64,000 bases of DNA from Cohnella rhizosphaerae (lineage in GTDB: Bacteria > Bacillota > Bacilli > Paenibacillales > Paenibacillaceae), in assembly GCF_029525575.1 (NCBI RefSeq), contig NZ_JAPDIA010000009.1, positions 868,001 to 932,000 on the forward strand. The letters are read 5' to 3'. Below the pieces are notes generated by a model. The model made no database searches. It saw nothing but the letters and a program-made list of their open reading frames with translations, and was not told the DNA's origin. The translations under genes and the position numbers were made by a program. Position 1 is the stretch's first letter, and each line of letters starts with the position of its first letter. This document shows positions 54,761-62,696 of this stretch, in pieces.

Positions 54761-55855
54761 TCAATGCAACCATTGCAGTTTCTCGGCCAAGAGCGAGCCG
54801 GCCAGCACGAGGCCAAAGACGAGCAGCGCGAATCGGATGACGAAATCTTTTCGGAACGCGGCGAGCATGACGGTCAGGCCCTTCAGATCGATCATGGGCC
54901 CAAAGACGAGGAAGGCGAGAATCGCGCCCGGATGGAATAAACCGGCGAGAGGCGCCGCCACGAACGCGTCGGAGGTCGAACAAAGCGATAGCAGGAATGC
55001 GAAGCCCATCAGGAATAGATGCGAAAGCCAGTTATGGCCTGCCGCGGCCTCCAACGTCTGCGTTCGCAGCACGGTCTGTACGAGCGCGGTAAGCGCGGCG
55101 CCGATCAACAAGTATTTCCCCATGTCGCGAAGATCGATCATGGCATGTGAGGCGATGGACGATACGGCGCCCGATATGCGCGCGCGGCGCCCAGTCGCCG
55201 CGAACGCCCCATGTCCATGCTTATGCTCATGCCCGTGTCCATGTCCATGCTTATGCTCATGCCCGTGTCCATGTCCATGCCCGTGTCCGTGTCCGTGCTC
55301 ATGCCCATGCCCATGCGCGCATCCGACAGTGCCTGCGCCTTCCTTAAGCGGGTTTCGCCGCAGGAAGAGCAGCAGGGCCGTGCCTGCCGCCAGCGCTACG
55401 GCCAGGGCAAGCAGCAAACGCGCGAAGGCCATCGCGGGATCGCCGTCGAAGGCGACGACCGTGGAGGCGAAGACGATGGGATTGACGACGGGGCCGGCGA
55501 TGATATACACGATGCCGATATACGCGGGCAGCCCTTTGCGGATCAAGCGGCGTGCGACGGGGATCATGCCGCACTCGCACAGCGGGAGCGCGAGGCCGAG
55601 CAGGCTGCCGAAAAGCACGCCGCCCAGCCGGCTCTTGGGAACGGCGGAACGGACGAGCCTGTCGCTGACGAACGTCTCGAGCGCCGCGGAGACGAGGGCG
55701 CCGAGCACGAGAAAGGGAAACGCGTCGAGCAGCACGGAAAAGAACGATCGCAAAAAAACGAACGGCCCGTTCGGATTCAATTTCCACACCAAATACAGGC
55801 ATCCTGCGGCAGCTGCCCAAGTCGCGCCGCGCAGCGCGGTCAACGTCATGCCCAT
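54761..55855 (-). CDS. YcgR/DUF318 (ArsP-type) permease with a His-rich loop
   Basis: 364-residue membrane permease with about eight helices in two halves. Family motifs are LPLCECGMIPVARRLIRKGLP (first half, CxCG), AGPVVNPIVFAST, and in the second half SLCSTSDAFVAAPL and FGPMIDLKGLTVML. A cytoplasm- or outside-facing loop between the halves is built of HGHGHEH and HKHGHG repeats (about 30 His/Gly residues), a likely metal-binding segment. Bacillus ycgR is normally paired with ycgQ; no ycgQ is seen. ATG 55855 follows GGAG. Substrate unknown. Confidence 0.85.
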   Translation of the reverse strand: MGMTLTALRGATWAAAAGCLYLVWKLNPNGPFVFLRSFFSVLLDAFPFLVLGALVSAALETFVSDRLVRSAVPKSRLGGVLFGSLLGLALPLCECGMIPVARRLIRKGLPAYIGIVYIIAGPVVNPIVFASTVVAFDGDPAMAFARLLLALAVALAAGTALLLFLRRNPLKEGAGTVGCAHGHGHEHGHGHGHGHGHGHEHKHGHGHGHEHKHGHGAFAATGRRARISGAVSSIASHAMIDLRDMGKYLLIGAALTALVQTVLRTQTLEAAAGHNWLSHLFLMGFAFLLSLCSTSDAFVAAPLAGLFHPGAILAFLVFGPMIDLKGLTVMLAAFRKDFVIRFALLVFGLVLAGSLLAEKLQWLH

Positions 55856-56023
55856 GCACGCTCCTCTCCGATCGGACGCGCGCGGGCTTTCGTCTTGCCA
55901 GTCAAGCTAACCGTGCCGCGCGCCAACGATTACACATATGCGCGACTTGTCCGCTTCCAGAACCATCAATCGATGGCGCGTGCAAGGACAACGCCGTCCG
56001 AAACTCGCCCTTGGAGCCGAAGG

Positions 56024-56051
56024 TTGACTTCTAACGCGCCTCGCGTATAAT
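56024..56051 (+). promoter_or_regulatory. Promoter of the trpS T-box leader
   Basis: TTGACT (56024-56029), 16-bp spacer, TATAAT (56046-56051). Confidence 0.85.
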
Positions 56052-56057
56052 GAACGA

Positions 56058-56366
56058 TAACATACGAGGCGATGATGAGAACAAGTAAGCGTGGCAAGGA
56101 ACTTCAGAGAGCCGGCGGCTGCTGCGAGCCGGCGTTCCGCCAAGGCCGAATGGATCTCGGAGCCGACTGGGAAACGAATCTTCTCGTCGCGCGCCCTCCG
56201 GGCCCGTGGGCGGGCCAGGCTCCCATCCAGTCCGTCCGTTCCCCCGTTACCGGAACCAAAGGCTCGCGTTCGGCGCATCGTCCCTAGGGGGGGCTTGCGA
56301 TCGGCGAGAGCGAATTAAGGGTGGCACCACGACCTCTTCGTCCCTTTGACGATAGAGGTCTTTTTT
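56058..56366 (+). ncRNA. T-box riboswitch, tryptophan specifier
   Basis: Leader of about 300 nt. Stem I features include CAGAGAGCCGG and GCTGCGAGCCGG (AG bulge/GA motif). A plausible specifier UGG (Trp) lies in GAATGGA at 56150-56156, just after a GAA bulge. The T-box sequence AAGGGTGGCACCACGAC is at 56317-56333. The terminator pairs GACCTC (56331-56336) with GAGGTC (56355-56360) before six Ts. Uncharged tRNA-Trp would pair with the specifier and the T-box bulge and favour the antiterminator, raising trpS expression when Trp is short. Confidence 0.93.
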
Positions 56367-56428
56367 GCGTTTAACGCGCGTCCGGCAAGGCAAATCCCTA
56401 TTTCCGCGAATCGAAGGAGCGATTGACA

Positions 56429-57433
56429 ATGAGCGAAGCGAACGGAAAAAAACGCGTGCTCTCCGGCATCCAGCCGAGCGGGCAGCTGACGCTTGGCAAT
56501 TACATCGGCGCGATGAAAAATTATGTCTCGCTGCAGCACGAATGCGACAGCTACTTTATGATCGTGGATTTGCACGCGATCACGGTGCCGCAGGAGCCGG
56601 CGGCGCTGCGCGAGAATACAGAATCGGTGGCGGCGCTCTATCTGGCGGCGGGCATCGATCCGGACAAGGCGGCCATTTTCGCGCAATCCCATGTGCACGA
56701 GCACGCGGAGCTGGGCTGGATGATGACGACGCTCTCCTACATGGGCGAGCTGGAACGCATGACGCAATTCAAGGACAAGTCGGCGGGCAAAGACGCGGTA
56801 GGCGCGGGATTGTTCGTGTATCCGCCGCTGATGAGCGCGGATATTCTGCTCTACAAAGCGGACCTGGTCCCGGTCGGCGACGATCAGAAGCAGCATCTGG
56901 AGCTGACGCGGGATCTTGCGGGTCGCTTCAATCATCGCTTCGGCGAGACGCTGGTCGTGCCGGAGCCTTTCATCCCCAAGGTAGGCGCGCGCATCATGTC
57001 GCTGGACGACGCCTCCAAAAAAATGAGCAAGAGCAACCCGAACGCGGGCAGCTACATCGCGCTGCTCGACCCGCCTGAAGTGATCCGCAAAAAGCTGTCC
57101 CGCGCGAAAACCGATCTTGGCCGCGAGGTGGTCTACGATCCGCAAAACAAGCCGGAGATCAGCAACCTGCTGAGCATCTACGCGAACTGTTCGGGCGAGA
57201 CGATCGAGGTCATTCAAAGCCGGTACGCGGACAGAGGCTACGGAGACTTCAAGAAGGATCTGGCGGAACAGGTCGTCGGCGTGCTCGAGCCGCTGCAGCG
57301 CCGCTACGCCGAGATCCGGTCCTCCGGGGAGATTCATCGGATTCTTCGGCAAGGCGCCGAGCGTGCGCGCGCGGTTGCCGCGAAGACGCTGTCCGAGGTG
57401 AAGGAAGCGATGGGCTTCCTGCCGCCGCTTTGA
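56429..57433 (+). CDS. trpS: Tryptophanyl-tRNA synthetase
   Basis: Class I aminoacyl-tRNA synthetase charging tRNA-Trp. 334 residues from ATG 56429 (behind AAGGAG). It has the HIGH-equivalent PSGQLTLGNYIGAM near residue 19, GDDQKQHLELTRDLAGRFN near 150 and KMSKSNPNAGSYI near 197. It is controlled by the Trp T-box directly upstream. A terminator shared with the convergent small membrane protein gene follows. Confidence 0.98.
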   Translation: MSEANGKKRVLSGIQPSGQLTLGNYIGAMKNYVSLQHECDSYFMIVDLHAITVPQEPAALRENTESVAALYLAAGIDPDKAAIFAQSHVHEHAELGWMMTTLSYMGELERMTQFKDKSAGKDAVGAGLFVYPPLMSADILLYKADLVPVGDDQKQHLELTRDLAGRFNHRFGETLVVPEPFIPKVGARIMSLDDASKKMSKSNPNAGSYIALLDPPEVIRKKLSRAKTDLGREVVYDPQNKPEISNLLSIYANCSGETIEVIQSRYADRGYGDFKKDLAEQVVGVLEPLQRRYAEIRSSGEIHRILRQGAERARAVAAKTLSEVKEAMGFLPPL

Positions 57434-57452
57434 AATGAGTCCGTAAAAAAGG

Positions 57453-57497
57453 AAAGGGCCTGCAGCTGCCTCCTGAGGAGGCGCGCAGGCCTTTTCT
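57453..57497. terminator. Bidirectional terminator between trpS and the YlaF-like gene
   Basis: AAAGGGCCTGC pairs with GCAGGCCTTTT, with an inner GCCTCC/GGAGGC stem; T- and A-tracts flank both sides. Confidence 0.85.
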
Positions 57498-57503
57498 TTG
57501 CGA

Positions 57504-57689
57504 TTAACGCTGCGTGATCTCCTGCCGCTTCGCGATCTTCGACTTGAGCGTGAAGCCCCAGCCGATGAAGGCGAACGCCAGCACGGCCAGGCCCGACGCG
57601 AGCCATCCGTTGTAGTCGATCGATATCGCCGTGCCGAGCAGAAGCAGCATCGAGACGACCGCAAACAAAAGTCCCAAAGGTTTGTTCAA
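57504..57689 (-). CDS. Small two-helix membrane protein (YlaF/DUF5325-like)
   Basis: 61 residues, two membrane helices (LGLLFAVVSMLLLLGTAISI and LASGLAVLAFAFIGWGF) and a basic C-terminus (KSKIAKRQEITQR). The start is TTG 57689 behind GGAGGTG. Size and layout match B. subtilis YlaF; function unknown. Confidence 0.7.
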   Translation of the reverse strand: MNKPLGLLFAVVSMLLLLGTAISIDYNGWLASGLAVLAFAFIGWGFTLKSKIAKRQEITQR

Positions 57690-57793
57690 AATGTGTTCAC
57701 CTCCGAGTATAGTTTTCTTCGAGCATAGCATAATAACAACGCAAGCTTGCAACCAACACCAATCTCAGCAGGACGAAAGGAGAAATATCAATC

Positions 57794-58018
57794 ATGGCAA
57801 GCAATAGCTCCGGTTCCCGTAATCAAGTTCTGGTCCCTCAAGCAAAGGCTGCGCTGCAAAGCATGAAGACGGAAGCCGCTCAATCCCTGGGCGTGCAAAT
57901 TCCGGCCGACGGCTACTACGGCAACGTAACGTCCCGCGACGCAGGCTCCCTTGGCGGCTACATCACCAAGAAGCTGGTCCAAATGGCCGAGCAACAACTT
58001 TCCGGTGGCAGCCGCTAA
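57794..58018 (+). CDS. Alpha/beta-type small acid-soluble spore protein
   Basis: 74-residue DNA-coating protein of the spore core. It shows both family blocks, LGVQIPADGYYGNVTSRDAG and SLGGYITKKLVQMAEQQL, including the GPR protease region. ATG 57794 follows GAAAGGAG. Expected to be transcribed late in the forespore under sigma-G; I did not find a promoter I would defend. Confidence 0.95.
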   Translation: MASNSSGSRNQVLVPQAKAALQSMKTEAAQSLGVQIPADGYYGNVTSRDAGSLGGYITKKLVQMAEQQLSGGSR

Positions 58019-58036
58019 CATCCGTTAGCTCACCGA

Positions 58037-58066
58037 AAGCCCGAGGCAACCCCTCGGGCTTTTATT
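58037..58066 (+). terminator. Rho-independent terminator of the SASP gene
   Basis: AAGCCCGAGG pairs with CCTCGGGCTT around CAACC, then TTATT. Confidence 0.9.
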
Positions 58067-58135
58067 GTGCGCCTAAGCGGCGCCGAGGTCAACCTCCGGC
58101 CGCAAAAAAAATGGCGCGTCAAAAGGATCGCGCGC

Positions 58136-58167
58136 GCGAAAAAGACGGCTTCGGCCGTCTTTTTCGC
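58136..58167. terminator. Perfect bidirectional terminator
   Basis: GCGAAAAAGACGGC, TTCG loop, GCCGTCTTTTTCGC; the stem carries A/T tracts on both sides, so it serves the minus-strand hydrolase gene whose stop is at 58198. Confidence 0.9.
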
Positions 58168-58197
58168 GGAGCGGGCGCGAGTTGCGCGGCGATCCGG

Positions 58198-59183
58198 TCA
58201 GTACGCGTTCATGCGAAGCCGTTTTTCCAGGCGCTCGTCGCTGAGCCAGCCGACGTAGGATTGAAATCCTTTGTAGGAAGCGTCCATCATGACCGTCGCT
58301 ACGAAAGGATACTGCTTGCGGTGCCGGTACCGGATATCGATCCAGCGAACCTCGTAGCCCCAAGGCTGCTCCCGGACCTGTGCGCAAGGAAACGGCGTGA
58401 CGTTCAGCAGCGCCTGCACGTCCTTGTTCTTTTTTGGAGGCTTCGACCGCCGGATGGACGTCGCACTTCGTATGATCGATCCAGTGCACCGCGCCTTTGT
58501 CCCATTCGCCGATGGCGAACGTGCAGTCCGTCGATTGACGGACCAGATTCCACCGATGCAGGTTCAGCGTGGGCAGCAGCGTGTACTGGTCCCCTTCGCG
58601 CCGTTCGGGGTCATGCGAGGGAATGCGGGCGGACAGGCGACGGTGTACGACGCTCCGCCAGGCGTAGTATACGGCCAGCATCGCGTACAATACGGGGAAT
58701 ACGACGGTGGGGCGCGCCCAGCCGGTCAGCCAGAGCAAAATGGCGACGAGATGCGCGCCGAAAATGAACGGATCGAAGATATGGATGATATTCCATGCGA
58801 TCCATCTCCGCGTGACGGGCCGGAAGGCTTGCGTTCCGTAGGAGTTGAATAAATCGCTCAGTACGTGAAGGAGCACGGCGAGCAGCACCCACAAGCCGAT
58901 ATGCCACCAGGACACGCTTCTGAAAACAAGGGACACGGCGAGCGTGATCAGGACGGTCCAACCGGCGATGGCCGGAAAAGAGTGGGACATGCCCCTGTGG
59001 TTTTTGATATAATCGGCATTGCTCTTGAATCGCAGTACGGTATCGAAATCGGGGGGCCTGGGAGCCCGCGATCGTGCCGATCAGAACGGCGACGGGGCCG
59101 TACGGTTCGGAGGCGATGACGGGATCGATCAAGGCGAGTCCGCCGAGTCCGAGCCCGAAAACGAGATGCGTCCCGGAATCCAT
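58198..59183 (-). CDS. Membrane metal-dependent hydrolase (YdjM/DUF457 family), two +1 frameshifts
   Basis: Integral membrane protein with conserved His/Asp residues. N-terminus MDSGTHLVFGLGLGGLAL, TIAGSQAPDFDTVLRFK, MSHSFPAIAGW, VLLHVLSDLFNSYGTQAF and DPFIFG: the DUF457 pattern with four or five helices. A C-terminal soluble domain follows (IDIRYRHRKQYPFVATVMMD). A 6-C run (plus 59051-59056) and a 6-A run (plus 58430-58435) break the frame; one base less in each joins three pieces into about 327 residues. Start ATG 59183 (or 59189) behind AAAGGAG. Substrate unknown. Confidence 0.85.
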
Positions 59184-59276
59184 GATCATGATCTCCTTTG
59201 CCGTCAGTTTCGCCGCGTGGCGCGGCATCGGTATAGTATGGGCGCGGCATTATTCAAATATGAGGGGCGACGACGA

Positions 59277-59591
59277 ATGTCCTTGATCCTGTTTTGCGAA
59301 TACAGCATTCCGGAAACGAACCGCGAACGCTTCCTGGCTTGGGCGCTCGGGGAGCCGTCGAGGTGGAAAGGCGCGGAGCTGGCTGAAAACCGGGAGCAGC
59401 CCGGCGTATTCGTCGAGCTGCGGCGCCCGGCGAACGATAGCGAAGCGGCGGCCATGAAAAAAGAACGCCTCGAGGGGCGTTCCTGGTCGGAGATGACGTC
59501 ATGGGTGAAGGGCGGACGCGAAGGCCTGCGGGTGTGGACCTTCGCGCCCCTCGCGCCCGTCGCCGGAACGGCGCCGGTTAACGGCGAGTGA
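59277..59591 (+). CDS. Hypothetical protein, small ferredoxin-fold-like
   Basis: 104 residues with a possible dimeric alpha-beta-barrel pattern (LILFCEYSIPETNRERFLAW, then WTFAPLAPV at the end). ATG 59277 follows GAGGGGCGA. The gene is divergent from the hydrolase gene, and its 3' end overlaps the convergent gerQ stop by 14 bp. No family recognised. Confidence 0.6.
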   Translation: MSLILFCEYSIPETNRERFLAWALGEPSRWKGAELAENREQPGVFVELRRPANDSEAAAMKKERLEGRSWSEMTSWVKGGREGLRVWTFAPLAPVAGTAPVNGE

Positions 59592-60126
59592 CGGGATTGT
59601 TCGCCGAACCGAAGGGCAAATTATAATTAAGCGGCTCGTCGAACGTAATGTAGTCGAGGTTCACCATGAGCAGCAGATATCGCATGCCTGTCGCGGGATC
59701 GCTGATAATGATGTGATCGCGGCCGGCGGCTTCAAGAACGCCTTTGAAAATTTTAGCGTTCCAGTCGCTGTTGTTTTCGTAGGTCATGTAGAGTGTGGCC
59801 ACTTTGCCGAGGTTCATGCGCAGGATGTTCTCGACGTACGATTCCTCGCGGCCGGTAGCCGGAAGGAAGGTGGAGATCGGCAGCGCAGTTCCGGCCGGCG
59901 GCAGCATGGTCATCGTCATCGAACCGTTCGGCACGGCCGCCGGCATGCCGGAAGGCATCGCGGACGTCATGCCAGGCATCGTTCCGGGCATCATACCGGG
60001 CGACATGCCGGGCATCATACCGGGCATCATACCGGGCGTCATGCCGGGCATCGGCTGACCCGCGTTCATGGCGCTCGTCGACATTTGGGGCATGCTGCCT
60101 TGGGGCATAGCCATTTTGTTGTACAA
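59578..60126 (-). CDS. gerQ: Spore coat protein GerQ
   Basis: Inner-coat protein needed for cortex lytic enzyme CwlJ localisation, cross-linked by transglutaminase in B. subtilis. The C-terminal domain is clear: REESYVENILRMNLGKVATL, KIFKGVLEAAGRDHIIISDP, YLLLMVNLDYITFDEPLNY. The N-terminal half is a Met/Pro/Gly repeat (PGM, PGMM units, about residues 20-55). From TTG 60126 behind AAAGGAGG the protein has 182 residues; ATG 60114 is an alternative. Confidence 0.92.
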   Translation of the reverse strand: MYNKMAMPQGSMPQMSTSAMNAGQPMPGMTPGMMPGMMPGMSPGMMPGTMPGMTSAMPSGMPAAVPNGSMTMTMLPPAGTALPISTFLPATGREESYVENILRMNLGKVATLYMTYENNSDWNAKIFKGVLEAAGRDHIIISDPATGMRYLLLMVNLDYITFDEPLNYNLPFGSANNPVTRR

Positions 60127-60352
60127 GGGAGATCCTCCTTTAATTGGGCGGCGCTTCATATGCGCGGATAATACGGAAACGCCCGATCGGCTAAAGCATG
60201 AAACGCAATGGGCGAATGTCTCCGTACAGTGTATTGCGCCCATGGGCGAAAGGTGACAGAAGCGGCCGGCGCTTTTTTGACGCTTTGGAGGCGAACGGAT
60301 GTCGGCCGGGTGGCGCACAGGTGGCGATTTGATGAACAGCCCCGCGCGAACA

Positions 60353-60381
60353 TTGTCAAGGTGTGCAGATTTGGTTATCAT
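60353..60381 (+). promoter_or_regulatory. Probable promoter of ctaB-sco
   Basis: TTGTCA (60353-60358) and TATCAT (60376-60381) with a 17-bp spacer, 66 bp before ctaB. A very short AGCCGC/GCGGCT element with TTTT lies in the leader (60409-60426). The rest of the 60127-60446 gap holds no gene that I see. Confidence 0.6.
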
Positions 60382-60446
60382 CTAATAGAAGGAAATAGAT
60401 AACGTTTCAGCCGCTTGCGGCTTTTTATGTTTGAAGGAGGCACACC

Positions 60447-61316
60447 GTGTTCAAAGATCTTGTGGCCCTGACCAAGCCGCGCATCATCCGTCTTAACCTC
60501 ATCGCGGCGTTTGGCGGGTTCTGGCTCGCGTCGAGGTGGCAAATCCAGAGCTGGGACTTTTGGCTCGAACTGCTCTGGATGCTGATCGGCACGACGCTGA
60601 CGATGGCCGCGGCTTGCGTCTTTAACAATTATTGGGATCGGGACTTCGATACGAAGATGTCCCGCACGAGCGATCGCGCGCTTCCGCAGGGGCGGCTGTC
60701 CCCGGGATTCGTCCTGGGCTATTCGATCGTGCTGGGCGCCCTCGGGCTCGCCACGCTGTTCGTGCTCGTCAATCCGCTGTGCGGCTGGCTGGGCCTGCTC
60801 GGCATGTTCGTCTATGGCGTCGTCTACACGATCTGGCTGAAGCGGACGTCCACCTGGAGCACGTCGATCGGCGGGATCTCCGGCGCGATGCCGCCCGTGA
60901 TCGGCTACTGCGCCGTCACCGGCGAGGTGGATGCGGGCGCCTGGATTCTGTTCGCGCTGCTGTTCCTCTGGCAGCCGCCGCACTTCTGGTCGCTGACGAT
61001 TCGCCGCGTCGAGGAATACCGGGCCGCGGGCTTCCCCGTCCTTCCGGTCGTGAAGGGCATTCTGCGGACCAAGTGGCAGATGATTCCTTATATTCTGCTG
61101 CTGCTGGTCGCCTCGGTCCTCATGTATACGTACGATTACGTCGGCATTTATTACCTCGTGCTGTCGGTCGTCATCGTCGGGGCATGGCTGATCCACGCGA
61201 TCTCGGGGCTTGTCGCCAAGGATACCGAGAAGTGGGCGAAAATGGACTTCCTGTTTTCCGTCAACTATTTAATGATTATGTTTCTCGTCATGATACTCGA
61301 TACGAACGGAGTGTAG
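60447..61316 (+). CDS. ctaB: Protoheme IX farnesyltransferase (heme O synthase)
   Basis: Membrane prenyltransferase converting haem B to haem O for cytochrome oxidases. 289 residues, about nine helices. The first Asp-rich motif is NNYWDRDFDTKMSRTSDRAL near residue 65; the second conserved region is LFLWQPPHFWSLTIRRVEEY near 175. The start is GTG 60447 behind GAAGGAGG. It is followed 6 bp later by a Sco-type copper chaperone gene, both for cytochrome oxidase assembly. Confidence 0.96.
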   Translation: MFKDLVALTKPRIIRLNLIAAFGGFWLASRWQIQSWDFWLELLWMLIGTTLTMAAACVFNNYWDRDFDTKMSRTSDRALPQGRLSPGFVLGYSIVLGALGLATLFVLVNPLCGWLGLLGMFVYGVVYTIWLKRTSTWSTSIGGISGAMPPVIGYCAVTGEVDAGAWILFALLFLWQPPHFWSLTIRRVEEYRAAGFPVLPVVKGILRTKWQMIPYILLLLVASVLMYTYDYVGIYYLVLSVVIVGAWLIHAISGLVAKDTEKWAKMDFLFSVNYLMIMFLVMILDTNGV

Positions 61317-61322
61317 CGCAAC

Positions 61323-62047
61323 ATGTCGCAAGAGTTCGAAGGGCCCGGCGTATCCGGGAATCAAGATCGGCCCGGCGCGGGTCCTGCGCCAATGAGCGTC
61401 AATGCGAACGGCACCGTTCAGGCCAAGCCTGCCAAGCCTTGGTACGTGCGGTACGGCTTTTCGCTGGCGCTGTTCGCGCTGCTGCTGGTGCTGATCGCCT
61501 GGCTGCTCATCCGTCAGCAGCAAGCGGACAAGCTGCCCGATCTGGGCGCGGCGCCCGATTTTACTTACCAGGATATCGACGGCAACGACGTCAGCATGAG
61601 CTCGCTTGACGGCAAGGTGCGCCTGGTGTACTTCTTCTTCAGCAACTGTCCGGACGTTTGCCCGCCGACGACGTTCATGCTTTCTCAGGTGCAGGACAAG
61701 CTTAAGGCAGAGGGCGAGTTCGGGAAAAGCGTCGATATCGTCTCCGTGACGATCGATCCGGTCCGCGATACGCCCGAAGCGCTGCGCGCGTTCGGCGACA
61801 AGTATCATGCCGACTATACGGGCTGGAAGTTCCTGCGCGGCGACGAAGCCGAAACGGCGGATCTCGCTTCGCGGTACGGCTTGCTCGCGGCCAAGGACGC
61901 GGAAGGATTTTTCTCGCACATGAACCTGATCGTCCTCGTCGACAAAAAAGGGACGCATGCGCGAGCAGATCTTGCCGGAGTCATCCGGTATCCCGAACAC
62001 GGCGACCGCCGACGACGTCTACGAAAAAGTCAAAAAAGCTGATGTAA
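61323..62047 (+). CDS. SCO1/SenC family copper chaperone, two +1 frameshifts
   Basis: Membrane-anchored thioredoxin-fold protein delivering copper to the CuA site of cytochrome oxidase. One helix (residues about 45-63), then the copper motif YFFFSNCPDVCPPTTFML (CxxxC) and the distal His in EGFFSHMNLIVLVDKKG. Two 6-A runs (61944-61949 and 62032-62037) disturb the C-terminus; removing one A from each gives KKGRMREQILPESSG and an ending VYEKVKKLM before TAA 62045-62047, about 240 residues, followed at once by a terminator. Confidence 0.9.
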
Positions 62048-62054
62048 TATCGAC

Positions 62055-62100
62055 AAAGCACCCCTTGCGCGCCAACAGCGGCGCCGAGGGGTGCTTTGCG
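62055..62100 (+). terminator. Rho-independent terminator of ctaB-sco
   Basis: AAAGCACCCCT pairs exactly with AGGGGTGCTTT, with inner GGCGC/GCGCC pairing, ending in TTT. Confidence 0.85.
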
Positions 62101-62141
62101 TTTAGGGTAAGATCTGCTTGGAGGGCCTCCGGGGATGCCGG

Positions 62142-62501
62142 CTAATCTCTCAAACGTTCCTCGTCCGGAGGCGGATAAAGGATAAATTCTTCGAGCCCGG
62201 CCTTTTCCAGCTGTTGAATGAGATATTCCTCGGGCGTGCCCTCTACGCCGGCATAGCCGCGCCTTGTATAAATATGGTCCGCGTCCGGAAAGACGTCGCG
62301 CAGGATGCCGCGGATGCGTCGCCCGGACGAATCGTTGTCCATGTATAAGTAGACGTGCCGCCGGCCGATCGCCTTGCGCAGCGCCTCGATCCGGCTCGAT
62401 CCGAGCGTGCCGAAGGTGCAGTGGATCGGCACCTCCGGAGACAGGACGCGCGCGAGCCGGCTGCGGTCGTTTTTTCCTTCGACGATGATGGCGATGTCCA
62501 A
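62142..62501 (-). CDS. Toprim domain protein (YusF-like)
   Basis: 119 residues, essentially a lone Toprim domain: IAIIVEGKNDRSRL holds the catalytic Glu, HVYLYMDNDSSGRRIRG holds the DxD pair, and GTPEEYLIQQLEKAG forms the end. Stand-alone Toprim proteins relate to RNase M5 and OLD nucleases, but this one's substrate is unknown. The start is TTG 62501 behind GGAGGCG. It is convergent with sco and divergent from the ABC exporter. Confidence 0.85.
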   Translation of the reverse strand: MDIAIIVEGKNDRSRLARVLSPEVPIHCTFGTLGSSRIEALRKAIGRRHVYLYMDNDSSGRRIRGILRDVFPDADHIYTRRGYAGVEGTPEEYLIQQLEKAGLEEFILYPPPDEERLRD

Positions 62502-62696
62502 CGCGCTGGCGCCTCCTCGATAAGCGTAAGGCCGGCTCGGGCCGGCTTGCGCCGTATGGTGTTGCTCTCTATTGTACCACAAGGAACGGGCAAGCTAAGC
62601 GCAAGGGAGGCCGGGGGCGCGTTTGAGACCGCTGTCAAAAAGTTTTAGAATAGGCCCTATACGCAAGGACCATCTCTCACCGGGAAGTGATGCAGG

